From Candidatus Heimdallarchaeota archaeon (lineage in GTDB: Archaea; Asgardarchaeota; Heimdallarchaeia; Heimdallarchaeales; Kariarchaeaceae), in assembly GCA_021399405.1 (NCBI GenBank), contig JAAFKL010000354.1, forward strand, positions 1 to 23,481: DNA of 23,481 nt, read 5' to 3'. Within the stretch, counting starts at the first letter, position 1. Each line of letters begins with the position of its first letter. Positions 1 to 10,800 of the stretch are shown here, piece by piece. The translations under genes and the position numbers were made by a program. Below the pieces are notes generated by a model. It searched no databases. It was not told where the DNA came from and worked only from the letters and a program-made list of their open reading frames with translations.

Positions 1-23
1 ATCGGTCGATATTGAAATGTTGA

Positions 24-31
24 TTTTATAA
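24..31 (+). promoter_or_regulatory. Putative TATA box of the SAP-domain gene
   Basis: TTTTATAA lies with its centre about 28 bases ahead of the ATG at 56. This is the distance expected for an archaeal promoter giving a leaderless or nearly leaderless mRNA. No Shine-Dalgarno sequence is seen before the ATG. The left edge of the window cuts off anything further upstream. Confidence 0.5.
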
Positions 32-55
32 GTTGTTAAGTTTATATTCTATACA

Positions 56-1183
56 ATGAATATCAACTCATTGACCAACACTCAGAAATACCTAATGTAT
101 TATTTTCGTAACCCTAAGCGACTTGATGGTGAAATGATGAAACCATGGTCATTGGCTGCAGGATATGATGGGGTAAAACATTTTGTGTCTGACCTCAAAA
201 AGGCAGGACTGCTCGAAATCCCGAAGGGCAGAAAGGCACTTAATATACTTAAGGTTGGCGAGTTAAAGGATATTCTACGCGATAATGAATTAAAAGTATC
301 GGGTAAGAAAGATCAACTCCTCGATAGAATTATGGAATCAGTAGATTATGATGCCTATACTCCATTTAATATTGAGAAATTTGTTGGGTCCACAGAATTG
401 GGAGACATAATAGCAAAGAAATGGATCGAGGAATCATACCTTGCTATGAAACTTACATACGAGAATATCAAGGAACTATTACGGAAAAAGGAATATGTAG
501 AGATAGAACGATGCGTAATCTCTCATGATAAGGAATATTCACCTCTGGCATTTAGATTTGATGAAGGCACCCGAGTATCAGACACAATATCTATTCATTC
601 GACAGATGATAATGAGATTATTATTGATACTGAAGAAAAAATAGTTCATAGTAAACCGGGATGGATCGATCCCAATGATTTTGATGTTGAAGTGCAATTA
701 CAATGGAAGGTCGAATCGAGAGGCGAGGAAATAATTACTTTAGATTCAATCAAAACATTAGAAGGATTTGATGATGATGCTATTGAGGATTTGAAATGCC
801 AATGGTTCTTTGGATACGGAAAATCAAGAGTACCAGAGGGATTTAGATTCAAAGAGAAAGTTTCTATTGAATTCATACACATGATTACATTACTTAATAC
901 CCAAACTAGCAATCAAATCTTTGAAAAATTTCTTAATTCGGGTGTGGAATTAAATTACCCATATTTTTCCATCTCATCGATTCACTTGGGTCCATATGGA
1001 GAAACTCAATGTGTTAATTGCGCAGCAATACAAACGAAGGAGTACCAGCCTACTGATTATCCCAAATTGCCCTTGAAAAATTGTATTAATAAATATTGTA
1101 AATGTGTATATCATGGATTTTCTAGAGGATTCTATGAATTCAAGAAAAAGTACGTTGATGAATATCTAATCTCAATTATTTAA
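56..1183 (+). CDS. SAP-domain protein with C-terminal cysteine cluster
   Basis: A 375-residue protein of unknown role that probably binds nucleic acid. Residues about 65-96 match a SAP motif (pattern LKVGELKDILRDNELKVSGK followed by a second helix), a small two-helix DNA-binding fold found in chromatin, repair and phage proteins. The N-terminal 55 residues are helical and may support the SAP domain. The middle (about 105-310) is a mixed alpha/beta region I do not recognise. The C-terminus has C319, C322, C343, C348, C350 and a nearby histidine, a spacing compatible with a zinc site. No signal peptide or membrane segment is visible. It is followed by a 149-base gap and then the surface-protein gene, which has its own promoter, so they are probably not one operon. 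The SAP call is from motif pattern; the zinc site is inference. Confidence 0.75.
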   Translation: MNINSLTNTQKYLMYYFRNPKRLDGEMMKPWSLAAGYDGVKHFVSDLKKAGLLEIPKGRKALNILKVGELKDILRDNELKVSGKKDQLLDRIMESVDYDAYTPFNIEKFVGSTELGDIIAKKWIEESYLAMKLTYENIKELLRKKEYVEIERCVISHDKEYSPLAFRFDEGTRVSDTISIHSTDDNEIIIDTEEKIVHSKPGWIDPNDFDVEVQLQWKVESRGEEIITLDSIKTLEGFDDDAIEDLKCQWFFGYGKSRVPEGFRFKEKVSIEFIHMITLLNTQTSNQIFEKFLNSGVELNYPYFSISSIHLGPYGETQCVNCAAIQTKEYQPTDYPKLPLKNCINKYCKCVYHGFSRGFYEFKKKYVDEYLISII

Positions 1184-1196
1184 TACCACCAATCTA

Positions 1197-1212
1197 ATTG
1201 ATCGATTGATCG
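1197..1212. repeat. Two tandem copies of an 8-base unit
   Basis: ATTGATCG occurs twice back to back just after the stop of the SAP-domain gene. It contains overlapping GATC/ATCGAT palindromes. It may be chance in AT-rich DNA; no function can be assigned. Confidence 0.35.
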
Positions 1213-1299
1213 AAGACTTGTAATTCTACATATCAACGAATAGATAGCATCCGAGATTCTCCATTTAAGATAATATCAACAATGTAATAATATCTCTTT

Positions 1300-1317
1300 C
1301 TTATATAGATTTGACTA
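1300..1317 (+). promoter_or_regulatory. Extended promoter of the surface-protein gene
   Basis: CTTATATAGATTTGACTA contains a strong TATA box (TTATATAG) followed by ATTTGA. Its start is 33 bases before the ATG at 1333, so transcription should begin at or within a few bases of the start codon. It is identical at 16 of 18 positions to the element ahead of the gene at 7805 and resembles the one ahead of the gene at 12194. Confidence 0.65.
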
Positions 1318-1332
1318 CTCATTATTACCACA

Positions 1333-4300
1333 ATGAGACTATCACTAGTTTTGACTACCCTAGTTGTATTTCTGCTATTCATATCACTTGATTCAACCTC
1401 TGCACAGATTGGAGGTGGATTAGACACTGACACCACACTATCGATTCCATCTAACTTGGAAGATGGTGATTCTGTGACCGTAACATCTACAACCACCTTC
1501 GCAAGTGGACCAGTATTCTTCGGTCAGACCACCTTTTACCATTTGGACGATATAAGAATCAAAGGTGCCACAGATATTGGCACTTCAATAAGTATAACCG
1601 ATCCCACTTTGGAATTTTCCGTGGGTTTTGCAATGACCTTGAGGGCGATTAGAATTCCAATTACCACAATTTCTATTGATTCAGTACTTGATTGGGTAAT
1701 TCTTGATTCCGGATCGACAGTGATTGCCGATGGTGAGATCAACCCTGATGAGCTTAATTTTGCCAATCAGGAGGGAAATCTAATGGTAGTTATAGGGTCT
1801 CTTCAATCAGATGACAGTAATGATGACAATAAATATGCCTCGGGTATTAGTCTCACTTCAGGTACATATTCGATAACTCTTAGCCAGTCCTCAGTTCTGG
1901 ATTTTACAGCTTCTGCAAGTAGCAGTTATCAGGGGGTTTATTCTTATGAAAATAGCATACTCCAGAATACATATCCACAACTGTATTTACTAGGTGGATC
2001 TCATCGTGAGCGAGTATCGGTTATCAATGGTGCTGCTAGTTCCACTTTCAACGTGAATGAGGGAATTTCTTATGTGCTTGCCTATTATGGTGATTATGGG
2101 AATAATTTTGCCCCTTCACATGATTTTGTACAATTACAGGTAGCTGATACCTCCCCACTCACAGTTTCCCTTCCGGATTACAGTAGCAGTCCCGGATCAT
2201 CAGTAATTCTGACTGCCAATGTTCTTGATGGGGCAAATCCTGTTAATGGTGCAGTCGTTGATTTCAGCTTACTTGAAAACGGAATCAATAATCTGATTGG
2301 CAGTTCTACCACTAATGCTGTGGGAGATGCTCAGATATCATATACTGCCAATTTAGATTCAGGTAGCTACGAAATAGTTGCAGAAGCAAGATACAGTTCT
2401 AGATACGGAATGGATACTTCAAGTCTGGAAATCCAACCTCCTGTTGCTGTATGGGAAAACTTACAGGCAATAGCTTCCTATGGATCTGCTGGATTTGGAC
2501 TCTCATCAGCAGTTATCAGTGGTACAATTAAAACATCGGGTGGCAATCCAATTGTTGATACGCCAGTCAGTATATTCGATAGTTCTGGTTCTGTTACAAC
2601 CGTTTCTAGTAATAGCCTTGGATATTTCGAGTATTCCCAAGTTATTAATCAAGCAGTGGGATCATATGCTGGATATTATACCGTTAATATTACAGATGGT
2701 TTCTGGGATTCAGCTTCAGTTTCCACAGATCTTACACTTAACCACGGTCAGCTTTTTGTGAATACAAATGATGTTACCACCGAATTCATAAATCAGCCTG
2801 AATATATTGCAGGAGATATTTCAAATATTCCCGGCGAGGATGTTGTTAGCACTATTAATTTGGAAATGGAGACAAGTCCTGGTACCTGGTCACTAATGGA
2901 CACAGTAACAGGATCCAGTTTTAATTTCACTCTTGATATAAACTCAGCTGGTTCATATAATTACAGGATCAGAATTGATGAGACTGCAACTTGGATGAGT
3001 ATTATCAAATCGGTAATCGTTCAGATCGGACAATCAAATGCCCTAACTACCCGTAACGGACAACCAACCAGTTTTGATATTGAGTATCATCAGAATTACG
3101 ATCTTTCAGTTTATATTTTACAGGACGATCTGACTGCAATTGAAGGAGCTTCTGTTACAGTATCTGCATGGAATCCAACCGTGAGCGATTACTATATTAT
3201 CACCACTGGTGTTTCAGATACTAATGGATTGGCACCCCTATCTTGGACTCCAGAGGATAAATTCCTTCAATTTCCATTTCTGGATTTTCCCATAAAATAT
3301 ACTTCTGTCCACAATGATTTTGTGGTTACTGATCTACAGGTATCATTTAGATTGGTACGAACTGATATTTCTGTTTCGTTACTTGAGAATAATTGGATTT
3401 ATGATACTGAAAACACCATAGTATTTGACACAATTGACAGTTATGGATTTGCAGCAAATCAAGGCACTCAGTTCGATGTGACAATAGAAGGTGTAACTTA
3501 TCCTATGATAATTGATTCGGAGGGGCAGGGCAGTGTAAACCATCGGTTCACCACTGTGGGTTCAACTTCCTTGAATATTGTGACAAGCAATCCTAATCCA
3601 TTTCCCTACAACATTTATTCTGATAATCTATTATATACAATCGATAAGGGCAGTTATATTATCTCTGGAATGGATGAGATGGTCTCACGTGGTGATACAT
3701 ATTTGTTTGTCTCAACTATTACCGATCATAATGGAAACGATCTGAGTTCTCCCACTATTGCAAGTCTATGGGTATTTGATGTTACTTGGACAAAGATGGG
3801 TGACACTTCTTCTACCAGTAATTTTGCTATCCCTGCGGATATAATATTGAATGAGGGAGTATACTCAATTGAATGGAGAATTGATGGAAATTCCGTCTAC
3901 AAGCCAACCTCACAATCCTACTCATTGACAGTTACCAAATCCTCCACTGAGATTTTATTAACTAATGTTCCTCTAAACTATGATTTCAATGATATAGCTG
4001 CTAACCGTGAGGTAAGTCTGTTACTTCAGATCCCAATACTTGATATTCCAATCGCCAGTCAATTTGTTACCATCACCTTCATTTCAGCTGATGATGGTTA
4101 CAATTGGTTCTTACAGACTGATGTAACTGGAATCATTACATTTACACTTCCACAACAACCAATTACGGGTAATTATCTATTAAACATCACTTATGCTGGT
4201 GATACTAATTATATTTCAAGTACAAACAGTGTATCACTAGATGTATTGGGTGTTGATACCTCTTTGTCTTGGAAAATTGTGCCTGTTGATGGATACTATG

Positions 4301-7300
4301 CAGAGGAGCAACTTTTCAGCCTTCATGCAGAGGATGGTTTTGGTAATGATCTTATCGGTTTCACAGTTGAGGTCACAATCGGTTCTGATGTGTTTTCAGT
4401 TGTCACAAACTCTACAGGTGATGCCAGCTTTAATATTAATATGGTGTATGAAGGATCTGTTGGGATTCACGTGGAACTACAGGCTAAGGATGGGTGGAAT
4501 GGGCAAAGTGTCGACATTAGTGTTCAAATCGAGAAGAAGCAGTTGGCTATTAGTTCAAATATAAATTCAGTCTACTATTCCCCAACTAATAATAATCAGG
4601 ATTTAGATATTGAACTTATTATTAGCTCTAACAATGATCTATACCTATCTAATATCAAACTAGAATTGTACTGGTTAGATCCAGCAACTTCCACCTTTGA
4701 TTTCATTGATTTCTATTACACAGATCAAAATGGCTACATTTATCAGACTCTCCGTTTCCCTGCTATCTCTGCTGGTCAATCGTATATGTTTAGATGGACT
4801 GCATCTGATTCAGACTTCCTACCTGCCCAACTAGATCATATTTACACAATTACTGCAATGCCTCTATCAATCACAGTTGATTATACTTCGGGTAGTTTTG
4901 GGCTGAATACTTTGATCGATTTTACTATCACTGATCAAAATGGGATATTATTGAACGATTTGGAAATTTATATGAGTTATACAGAAACTGTAATATTCTG
5001 GTCAGATACTGCTACGACAGTTCTCGGTAGGGCGAGCATAATCTTTGTTGCACCCAATACTGGCAATTTACTGGTATACTACATGGTTACAGACATAAAC
5101 GGAAATTATGTGGTGACTGAAGATAATATAAATATTACAATTACTAAATCTTCAACCAATATCGATTATATTCTGTTGGATAACCAGGGGATAATCTTCC
5201 TGACTATTGATGTTCATGATTCCATTAATAATCAAATTACTGAAGGTATAGTAATAATAGATAGATTCGATGGGATCTGGACTTTGGATAAGACTGTTGA
5301 TCTTGCTCTTACTAATATTACCCAGATCAATATGTATTCTGATACCATGATGTTTAGGTTAAGGTATATTGATAATTCTCATTATATTCAAAATACAATA
5401 TTTTTCGATATTTACCGGCAGAATATAGACATTTCACATCAGAGATTTGATATGAAGGTTGAGGATGGATTATTACTATATATCGAGTTATCTGGAAATT
5501 CTACGCTTGATGGTTACGAGCTGGAATTATTAATTTATGATGATGTATCTCTCCAATGGGATAGTTATGGTACGTTATATTCCACAAATGGGATAATCAA
5601 TACAGTTGTCCCGATTAACCTTCCAATTGGCAGTTACAATCTTAGAATTATAGTACCAGAACAGGGTTGGTATTATGAGTATGATAATACCTTTGTTCTG
5701 AATATTATTTTTAATGATTTCACTTTCTCAATAGATACTGATGTATTTGTTAGCAATACACAAAGCCAGTTGATCACAACTATAAATACAACAGCCAATA
5801 ATGCCGTTGATGGTGTGGAACTGAGTTTGTATATTATTATAGGATCAGATAGCATTCTACTTGATACTACAATCACTGATAGTTTTGGTAATGCAAGCTT
5901 TGTGTTTACTATAAATTATCAATATGGTATATATGATTTCTACATTCGCAGCACCCAGACGCAATTCATTGATGAATCCACCTATTTGTTTGAGGGCACA
6001 GTTGGTTTCATCCCTTCGATGAGTCTTACCATTTACGATGATTTCGTATTTGACCAGGATGGATCAATCGGAATTTTTGTCAAGGATCATCTAGGATACA
6101 ATATTGATACTTCAAACATCGACGTTTTCTATAGTTTATACGATCCCCTAAGTCAGAGTTATCTCACTCCGGTGTTTTTATCAACTTTGCTGACTGATAT
6201 TGATGGCTATGTATTTGCGATCATACCATATGAAATTCTCAATAGTGCAAATATCACGTTAACTTTGGTATTGAATAATCAGTACAATGTGGGTCCAGAT
6301 TCCTTTGAGTTTGAAATATTAGTGGAAAGATCAACTCCCGTGATCACCAATACCATAACTGATTATGGGGTTACCCAATCAGCGGATATTGAATTTATTG
6401 TAATTAATAATCAAAACATGAGTGTAAACGGTAGTATCAAATGGTATCTCAAAACATCTTCAAATGTTGTTGTCCTTTCTGGAGAATATGTACTCACAAA
6501 TATTGACGGTACTTATTTAACGACAATTAATATCCCTGCAACTTATATCGGTGCCTATACACTCGTAATTGATTACCATGATACTAATTCTTTGATAAAA
6601 TATCATGATACTTCCATTATTATCGATATTGGATGGACCCGAGTTGGATCAGTTGTTAGTTCTTCCACCATGCAATTAGTGTATATGGATAGCTCAAGTT
6701 TGAACTTTACAGTACTGTCACAGGATGGAAAATTTGCGTTAGGTAATATTGAAGTCGAAATGTTAGTTGGGGGCAATAGATATTCTGGTATTACTGATAG
6801 TAACGGATTTGTCAGTTTTGATGTGGATCTCTTACCTGGGGAGTACCAAGTTAACTTCATCATCAAAGATTCTATATTTGTCAATGATATTGATGAAACC
6901 TATGAATTACGTGTGCTGAAAGGCAAATCATCTGTTCAATTAGATGCCCCTGCAGATATCCCTGCTATTGCACCTTTGGTGATCATCAATATTAGAGACT
7001 TATTAGAGGAGGATTCGACTGTAAATGTGTACTCAGTTCAGATTTATCGTGATGGTAATATAATCGATGATGTTGACTGGCAATATGACCTTGGTACAAT
7101 TACCATTTTCCCAATATATTCCCAATCCAATGCACTATCAACTCAATCAAATCATGAGGGTCATTTGTATCCCGGAACGTATCGAGTTGAGTTAACCAGA
7201 TACAACCCCCTGTATGACAATATCACAGTAACTCAGGAATTTATTATCCTTCCCATGGATGTGGAATTTAGATATGAAATTAAAACCATCAACGAAACTG

Positions 7301-7674
7301 ATTATCTAATTATTCTGTACCCTAATGATACCGTGGTTGATGTGGAATTCTCAACAAGGTTAAGAAATGATGATCTCTCCGAAACTGAATTCTTCACCAA
7401 TACAGATATGATACTGATACCGTGGGATAGAGGAACTATATCAATTTCAATAGATGGTACAGGTTATGTTTCAGGTCATGAAAGCGGTCATCATACCATT
7501 GAAACATATAAGTACAACACAACATCGTCTGCTACCAATTCCACAGGATCTTATGGAGAGAGTGGCTTTGGTTCATCTCTGGATGTGAACTCTATCCAAG
7601 TTATAGGGGGCATTGCAATTGTGGCAACTGCAGCTATTGCTCCGGCTCGTAAATATCTGAAACGAAGGAAGTGA
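1333..7674 (+). CDS. Giant secreted, membrane-anchored Ig-like repeat surface protein
   Basis: A 2113-residue extracellular protein, probably an adhesin or cell-envelope component. Residues 1-24 are a Sec-type signal peptide with likely cleavage at TSA/QIG. Residues about 25-260 are a beta-rich N-terminal domain I do not recognise. From about 277 to 2060 the protein is a ladder of Ig-like beta-sandwich repeats; at least 13 copies of the strand motif T-D-x-x-G-x-a-x-f followed by a G-x-Y-x-l-x-i strand can be seen, for example at TDSNGFVSFDVDLLPGEYQV. A Ser/Thr/Asn/Gly-rich stalk with N-x-S/T sequons comes next, then one membrane segment (about 2089-2104) and a basic cytoplasmic tail RKYLKRRK. 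It contains many sequons overall and no cysteine. The ligand is unknown. The promoter is shared in sequence with the next two large genes. Confidence 0.85.
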   Translation: MRLSLVLTTLVVFLLFISLDSTSAQIGGGLDTDTTLSIPSNLEDGDSVTVTSTTTFASGPVFFGQTTFYHLDDIRIKGATDIGTSISITDPTLEFSVGFAMTLRAIRIPITTISIDSVLDWVILDSGSTVIADGEINPDELNFANQEGNLMVVIGSLQSDDSNDDNKYASGISLTSGTYSITLSQSSVLDFTASASSSYQGVYSYENSILQNTYPQLYLLGGSHRERVSVINGAASSTFNVNEGISYVLAYYGDYGNNFAPSHDFVQLQVADTSPLTVSLPDYSSSPGSSVILTANVLDGANPVNGAVVDFSLLENGINNLIGSSTTNAVGDAQISYTANLDSGSYEIVAEARYSSRYGMDTSSLEIQPPVAVWENLQAIASYGSAGFGLSSAVISGTIKTSGGNPIVDTPVSIFDSSGSVTTVSSNSLGYFEYSQVINQAVGSYAGYYTVNITDGFWDSASVSTDLTLNHGQLFVNTNDVTTEFINQPEYIAGDISNIPGEDVVSTINLEMETSPGTWSLMDTVTGSSFNFTLDINSAGSYNYRIRIDETATWMSIIKSVIVQIGQSNALTTRNGQPTSFDIEYHQNYDLSVYILQDDLTAIEGASVTVSAWNPTVSDYYIITTGVSDTNGLAPLSWTPEDKFLQFPFLDFPIKYTSVHNDFVVTDLQVSFRLVRTDISVSLLENNWIYDTENTIVFDTIDSYGFAANQGTQFDVTIEGVTYPMIIDSEGQGSVNHRFTTVGSTSLNIVTSNPNPFPYNIYSDNLLYTIDKGSYIISGMDEMVSRGDTYLFVSTITDHNGNDLSSPTIASLWVFDVTWTKMGDTSSTSNFAIPADIILNEGVYSIEWRIDGNSVYKPTSQSYSLTVTKSSTEILLTNVPLNYDFNDIAANREVSLLLQIPILDIPIASQFVTITFISADDGYNWFLQTDVTGIITFTLPQQPITGNYLLNITYAGDTNYISSTNSVSLDVLGVDTSLSWKIVPVDGYYAEEQLFSLHAEDGFGNDLIGFTVEVTIGSDVFSVVTNSTGDASFNINMVYEGSVGIHVELQAKDGWNGQSVDISVQIEKKQLAISSNINSVYYSPTNNNQDLDIELIISSNNDLYLSNIKLELYWLDPATSTFDFIDFYYTDQNGYIYQTLRFPAISAGQSYMFRWTASDSDFLPAQLDHIYTITAMPLSITVDYTSGSFGLNTLIDFTITDQNGILLNDLEIYMSYTETVIFWSDTATTVLGRASIIFVAPNTGNLLVYYMVTDINGNYVVTEDNINITITKSSTNIDYILLDNQGIIFLTIDVHDSINNQITEGIVIIDRFDGIWTLDKTVDLALTNITQINMYSDTMMFRLRYIDNSHYIQNTIFFDIYRQNIDISHQRFDMKVEDGLLLYIELSGNSTLDGYELELLIYDDVSLQWDSYGTLYSTNGIINTVVPINLPIGSYNLRIIVPEQGWYYEYDNTFVLNIIFNDFTFSIDTDVFVSNTQSQLITTINTTANNAVDGVELSLYIIIGSDSILLDTTITDSFGNASFVFTINYQYGIYDFYIRSTQTQFIDESTYLFEGTVGFIPSMSLTIYDDFVFDQDGSIGIFVKDHLGYNIDTSNIDVFYSLYDPLSQSYLTPVFLSTLLTDIDGYVFAIIPYEILNSANITLTLVLNNQYNVGPDSFEFEILVERSTPVITNTITDYGVTQSADIEFIVINNQNMSVNGSIKWYLKTSSNVVVLSGEYVLTNIDGTYLTTINIPATYIGAYTLVIDYHDTNSLIKYHDTSIIIDIGWTRVGSVVSSSTMQLVYMDSSSLNFTVLSQDGKFALGNIEVEMLVGGNRYSGITDSNGFVSFDVDLLPGEYQVNFIIKDSIFVNDIDETYELRVLKGKSSVQLDAPADIPAIAPLVIINIRDLLEEDSTVNVYSVQIYRDGNIIDDVDWQYDLGTITIFPIYSQSNALSTQSNHEGHLYPGTYRVELTRYNPLYDNITVTQEFIILPMDVEFRYEIKTINETDYLIILYPNDTVVDVEFSTRLRNDDLSETEFFTNTDMILIPWDRGTISISIDGTGYVSGHESGHHTIETYKYNTTSSATNSTGSYGESGFGSSLDVNSIQVIGGIAIVATAAIAPARKYLKRRK

Positions 7675-7768
7675 ATCTGTGTTTAAATATTATATGTGTG
7701 TAATCTCATAATGGATCACAATAATAATCTGCTGGTTTTCGATGCCCAGGGCTATTTACGATTTTTTA

Positions 7769-7786
7769 CTTTTATAGATTTGATTA
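7769..7786 (+). promoter_or_regulatory. Extended promoter of the 1433-residue gene
   Basis: CTTTTATAGATTTGATTA lies 36 bases (start to start) ahead of the ATG at 7805. It has a TATA box (TTTTATAG) and the same ATTTGA extension seen at 1300-1317. The mRNA leader should be very short. No Shine-Dalgarno sequence precedes the ATG. Confidence 0.6.
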
Positions 7787-7804
7787 TACAGTATACACAT
7801 AACT

Positions 7805-10800
7805 ATGACAGTTCAGTTGAAGTACCATCAAAAGGACACTGCAAATCTCAGATATACTTTTTTCAATTCTGAAACCAATTCCGATCAGGATATTCTTTTT
7901 CTAACAAAGTGTGGCATTTACAGACTTATGACTAATGATCATCCCTCGCTATCTGAATTATACAAGATCCGGTACAACCAACACGGTGGATTACAGCTCA
8001 ACGATTATCAGAAAATCCTAAAGAAGAGATTATCATCATTAATTAAGGACGTCAAGGAACGTGATGATTTACAGTTGCATATACTTATTCCACAGTACCA
8101 GGGCAATTATTTCAGCTTCTGTGTGGTGGTATCCTCAATGAAATCTTTCTCATCAGTTGAATCTGATATTGTTGATTCACACAACAAGTTCAGCAGTTAT
8201 GATAATTTTGCATTGAACCATCCTGATATGATCTCGCTACATCTTGATCAGATGAAAGATGCAGAGCTACAGAACTTATTTCGAATTGCGGGCTCCAAAA
8301 ATAATAATGGGGATTATGTATTCCAATTATCGGTAGATATGGCTGGGATTCCCGATATCTTATTCCAAGAGTACAGTGTGGAACTTGGAGTCCATGAAAT
8401 TGAGGTACTACAGAATATTGTGAATTCTCATATCAAACATTACAACTTACCCCATATTCAACTCAATGATCGCTATGCCCGATCAATAGGGTGGGATTTG
8501 AATGATCATTTCATATCAATCTCTAAACCCAGTAAAATGGCTACTTTCGGCAATGAGCGTATCATGTTACAAGCATTGTATATTCTACAATCATTTCATC
8601 TTCAACACCAGATGAGATCAGTGGAGATTATTAATCCAAAGAATGGAAATCGGACTATAAACGAGGAGATGTTTCTGACAACTGATCAATGTTATCTAAT
8701 CATCACTACCAAAACTAATCAATGGAAAAAAGTTCTTGAAAACATGCCTCAACAATCCTTTGGCAGTTATAGAAAGGACATCCCATATTTTTTCCACAGG
8801 TTGGATGATCTGGGTATTGATCTCATGCAATTGTTCCACACCGATCGTAACTTGTTGATAAAGATACTACGTTCATGGGCAAATATTACCAGTTCCGAGT
8901 ATTCCTTTCAGTTTCAGTTCAAGAACCTGCTGGATCTATTCGAAGATGCGTTCAAAACCTACGGACAGGAGCAGTTGAATGAATTCCAATTGAGAATGTT
9001 TCTCAAGGATTCTACATTTGATGATCTCTCCAATCCTGCACTACATAATACACTTGTTTCAAAATATGCAGCTATATTTTCTCATTCATTTTTTAATTAT
9101 AAAGAAAAATTTGAAATGGGATCCAATAACTCCAAACGTCGTTTATGGAAAACTGATTTCTTAACCAAGGGTATTCATCTGATAGATATTTCTAATTCCA
9201 CACAAATTGAACAACTAGCATTGCAATCTTTTTTCCATATACTACAGGAAGCACGCTTTTTTGAAAATACTTGGACCCTGCACTCCTACGGAGAGGGACT
9301 TCGCCATTCATTTGAGAAGGTTGAACAGATCATCAATGAGATTGCAATACACAAATCAGTCCTGCATTTCACACATACTACAGAGCTGACACCTTTTCTC
9401 CACAACAATGACTTATTATTATTTGATAGAGAATTTGATAATTATTCTGTTCTGAAGTCTTTTGGTGCCAATTCGATGCTGGAAGACTCTGATGAATCTA
9501 ATCTACTGATCCATGAGCAGACAAATACCACCTTGATTAAACCATTAGAGTCGCAGATGATAGGTATACTGTATAATCGCAATGTACTGGTCAAATTATC
9601 GCCAGATGAGATACAATACCAACATGATTTACATCCAGCAAAATTGATTGAGGAACAATTGACCGAATCTACTGATAAAGAAATTGTTCCAGAGCAAGGA
9701 CTATTAGAAAAAATATCTGATGTTCCTGAAAATATGTTCAGTCAACCCTTTGCTGAAGAGGAGGAAGAGATTGACAAGGAATTTGAGGAGGATCATTATA
9801 TTGGACCCGATCTTCTCTTCAAGATACCTGTTCTCGCCTCATTTAAGAATTATAGACAATATAATATCCAGGAAATCGAATTCTCTTCGAACCTACCACT
9901 TGATATTGTGGAAAAACAGCTGCAACAATTACTCTCACTAAGATGGATTGAGACCAATGTGGTTGACAAGAGAGATGTGTACTACCCACTGAAAAAAGGA
10001 AAAGGTTACGTCGACGATCTGATGGATCAGATTCCTAACATCAAGGATCTTCAGGATGAAATATTTGATCTGATGTATAAAGAACTGGATGCCACTACAG
10101 AGGACAAGATAATTGATAAGGGTAATATCCTTGAGGTTTTACTTGTCTTGAGATTATCCTATCACACCTTGACTGATTATGAAGAGAGGAAGGGTATATT
10201 GATCAAGCTATGTTCGGTCTGTAAGTATGTCTCAGATGGTTTTGTTGAATACCGTGATGAGTTGGAATCTTACTATTATTGGTCACTGGGAATTTATGCT
10301 GCTTTTCTTGATACCCAACTTGGAAACAAGAGAGATGAACATCTGCTGATCCGTAAAATCACCGAACTCACCAAGTTGATCTCGGAAATAGTAACTAATA
10401 ATTTACAGCATGATTTCTCAATGAAACAAATCGAGACAAGTACAGACGAGACTTTCATTCATTCTGAGTCAATAAAGGGTGATGAGATAAAGTCAATTGA
10501 TCTTTCTACAAAACATCAAAGTAAAAGACCATCCATTGAAATTAAAAATCCCGAAATAATTGAGAATCTGGAAATTGAAAAAACAACAGCAGTTCCAAAA
10601 ACACTGCCTTCTGTTTCAAATATACCAAGGGCTAAGCCAATTAAAGCATTATCCGAGAGACAGCTCACGCCTCTTGAGTTGCGTCCTTTTTCTATCAATC
10701 CCGCACTGGGAGGCTGGTATAAGTATCATAGAAAGGATTATGATAGAGTTATAACTGCAGATCCAATGGTTCTTAATCCAGATGACATAATTTTTGCCTT

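Noticed and set aside
7459..7500. H-E-S-G-H in the surface protein, matching the HEXXH zinc-protease pattern.
   Set aside because: It lies in a glycine-rich beta turn of the last Ig-like unit, not in a helix, and lacks a third ligand or other protease motifs.
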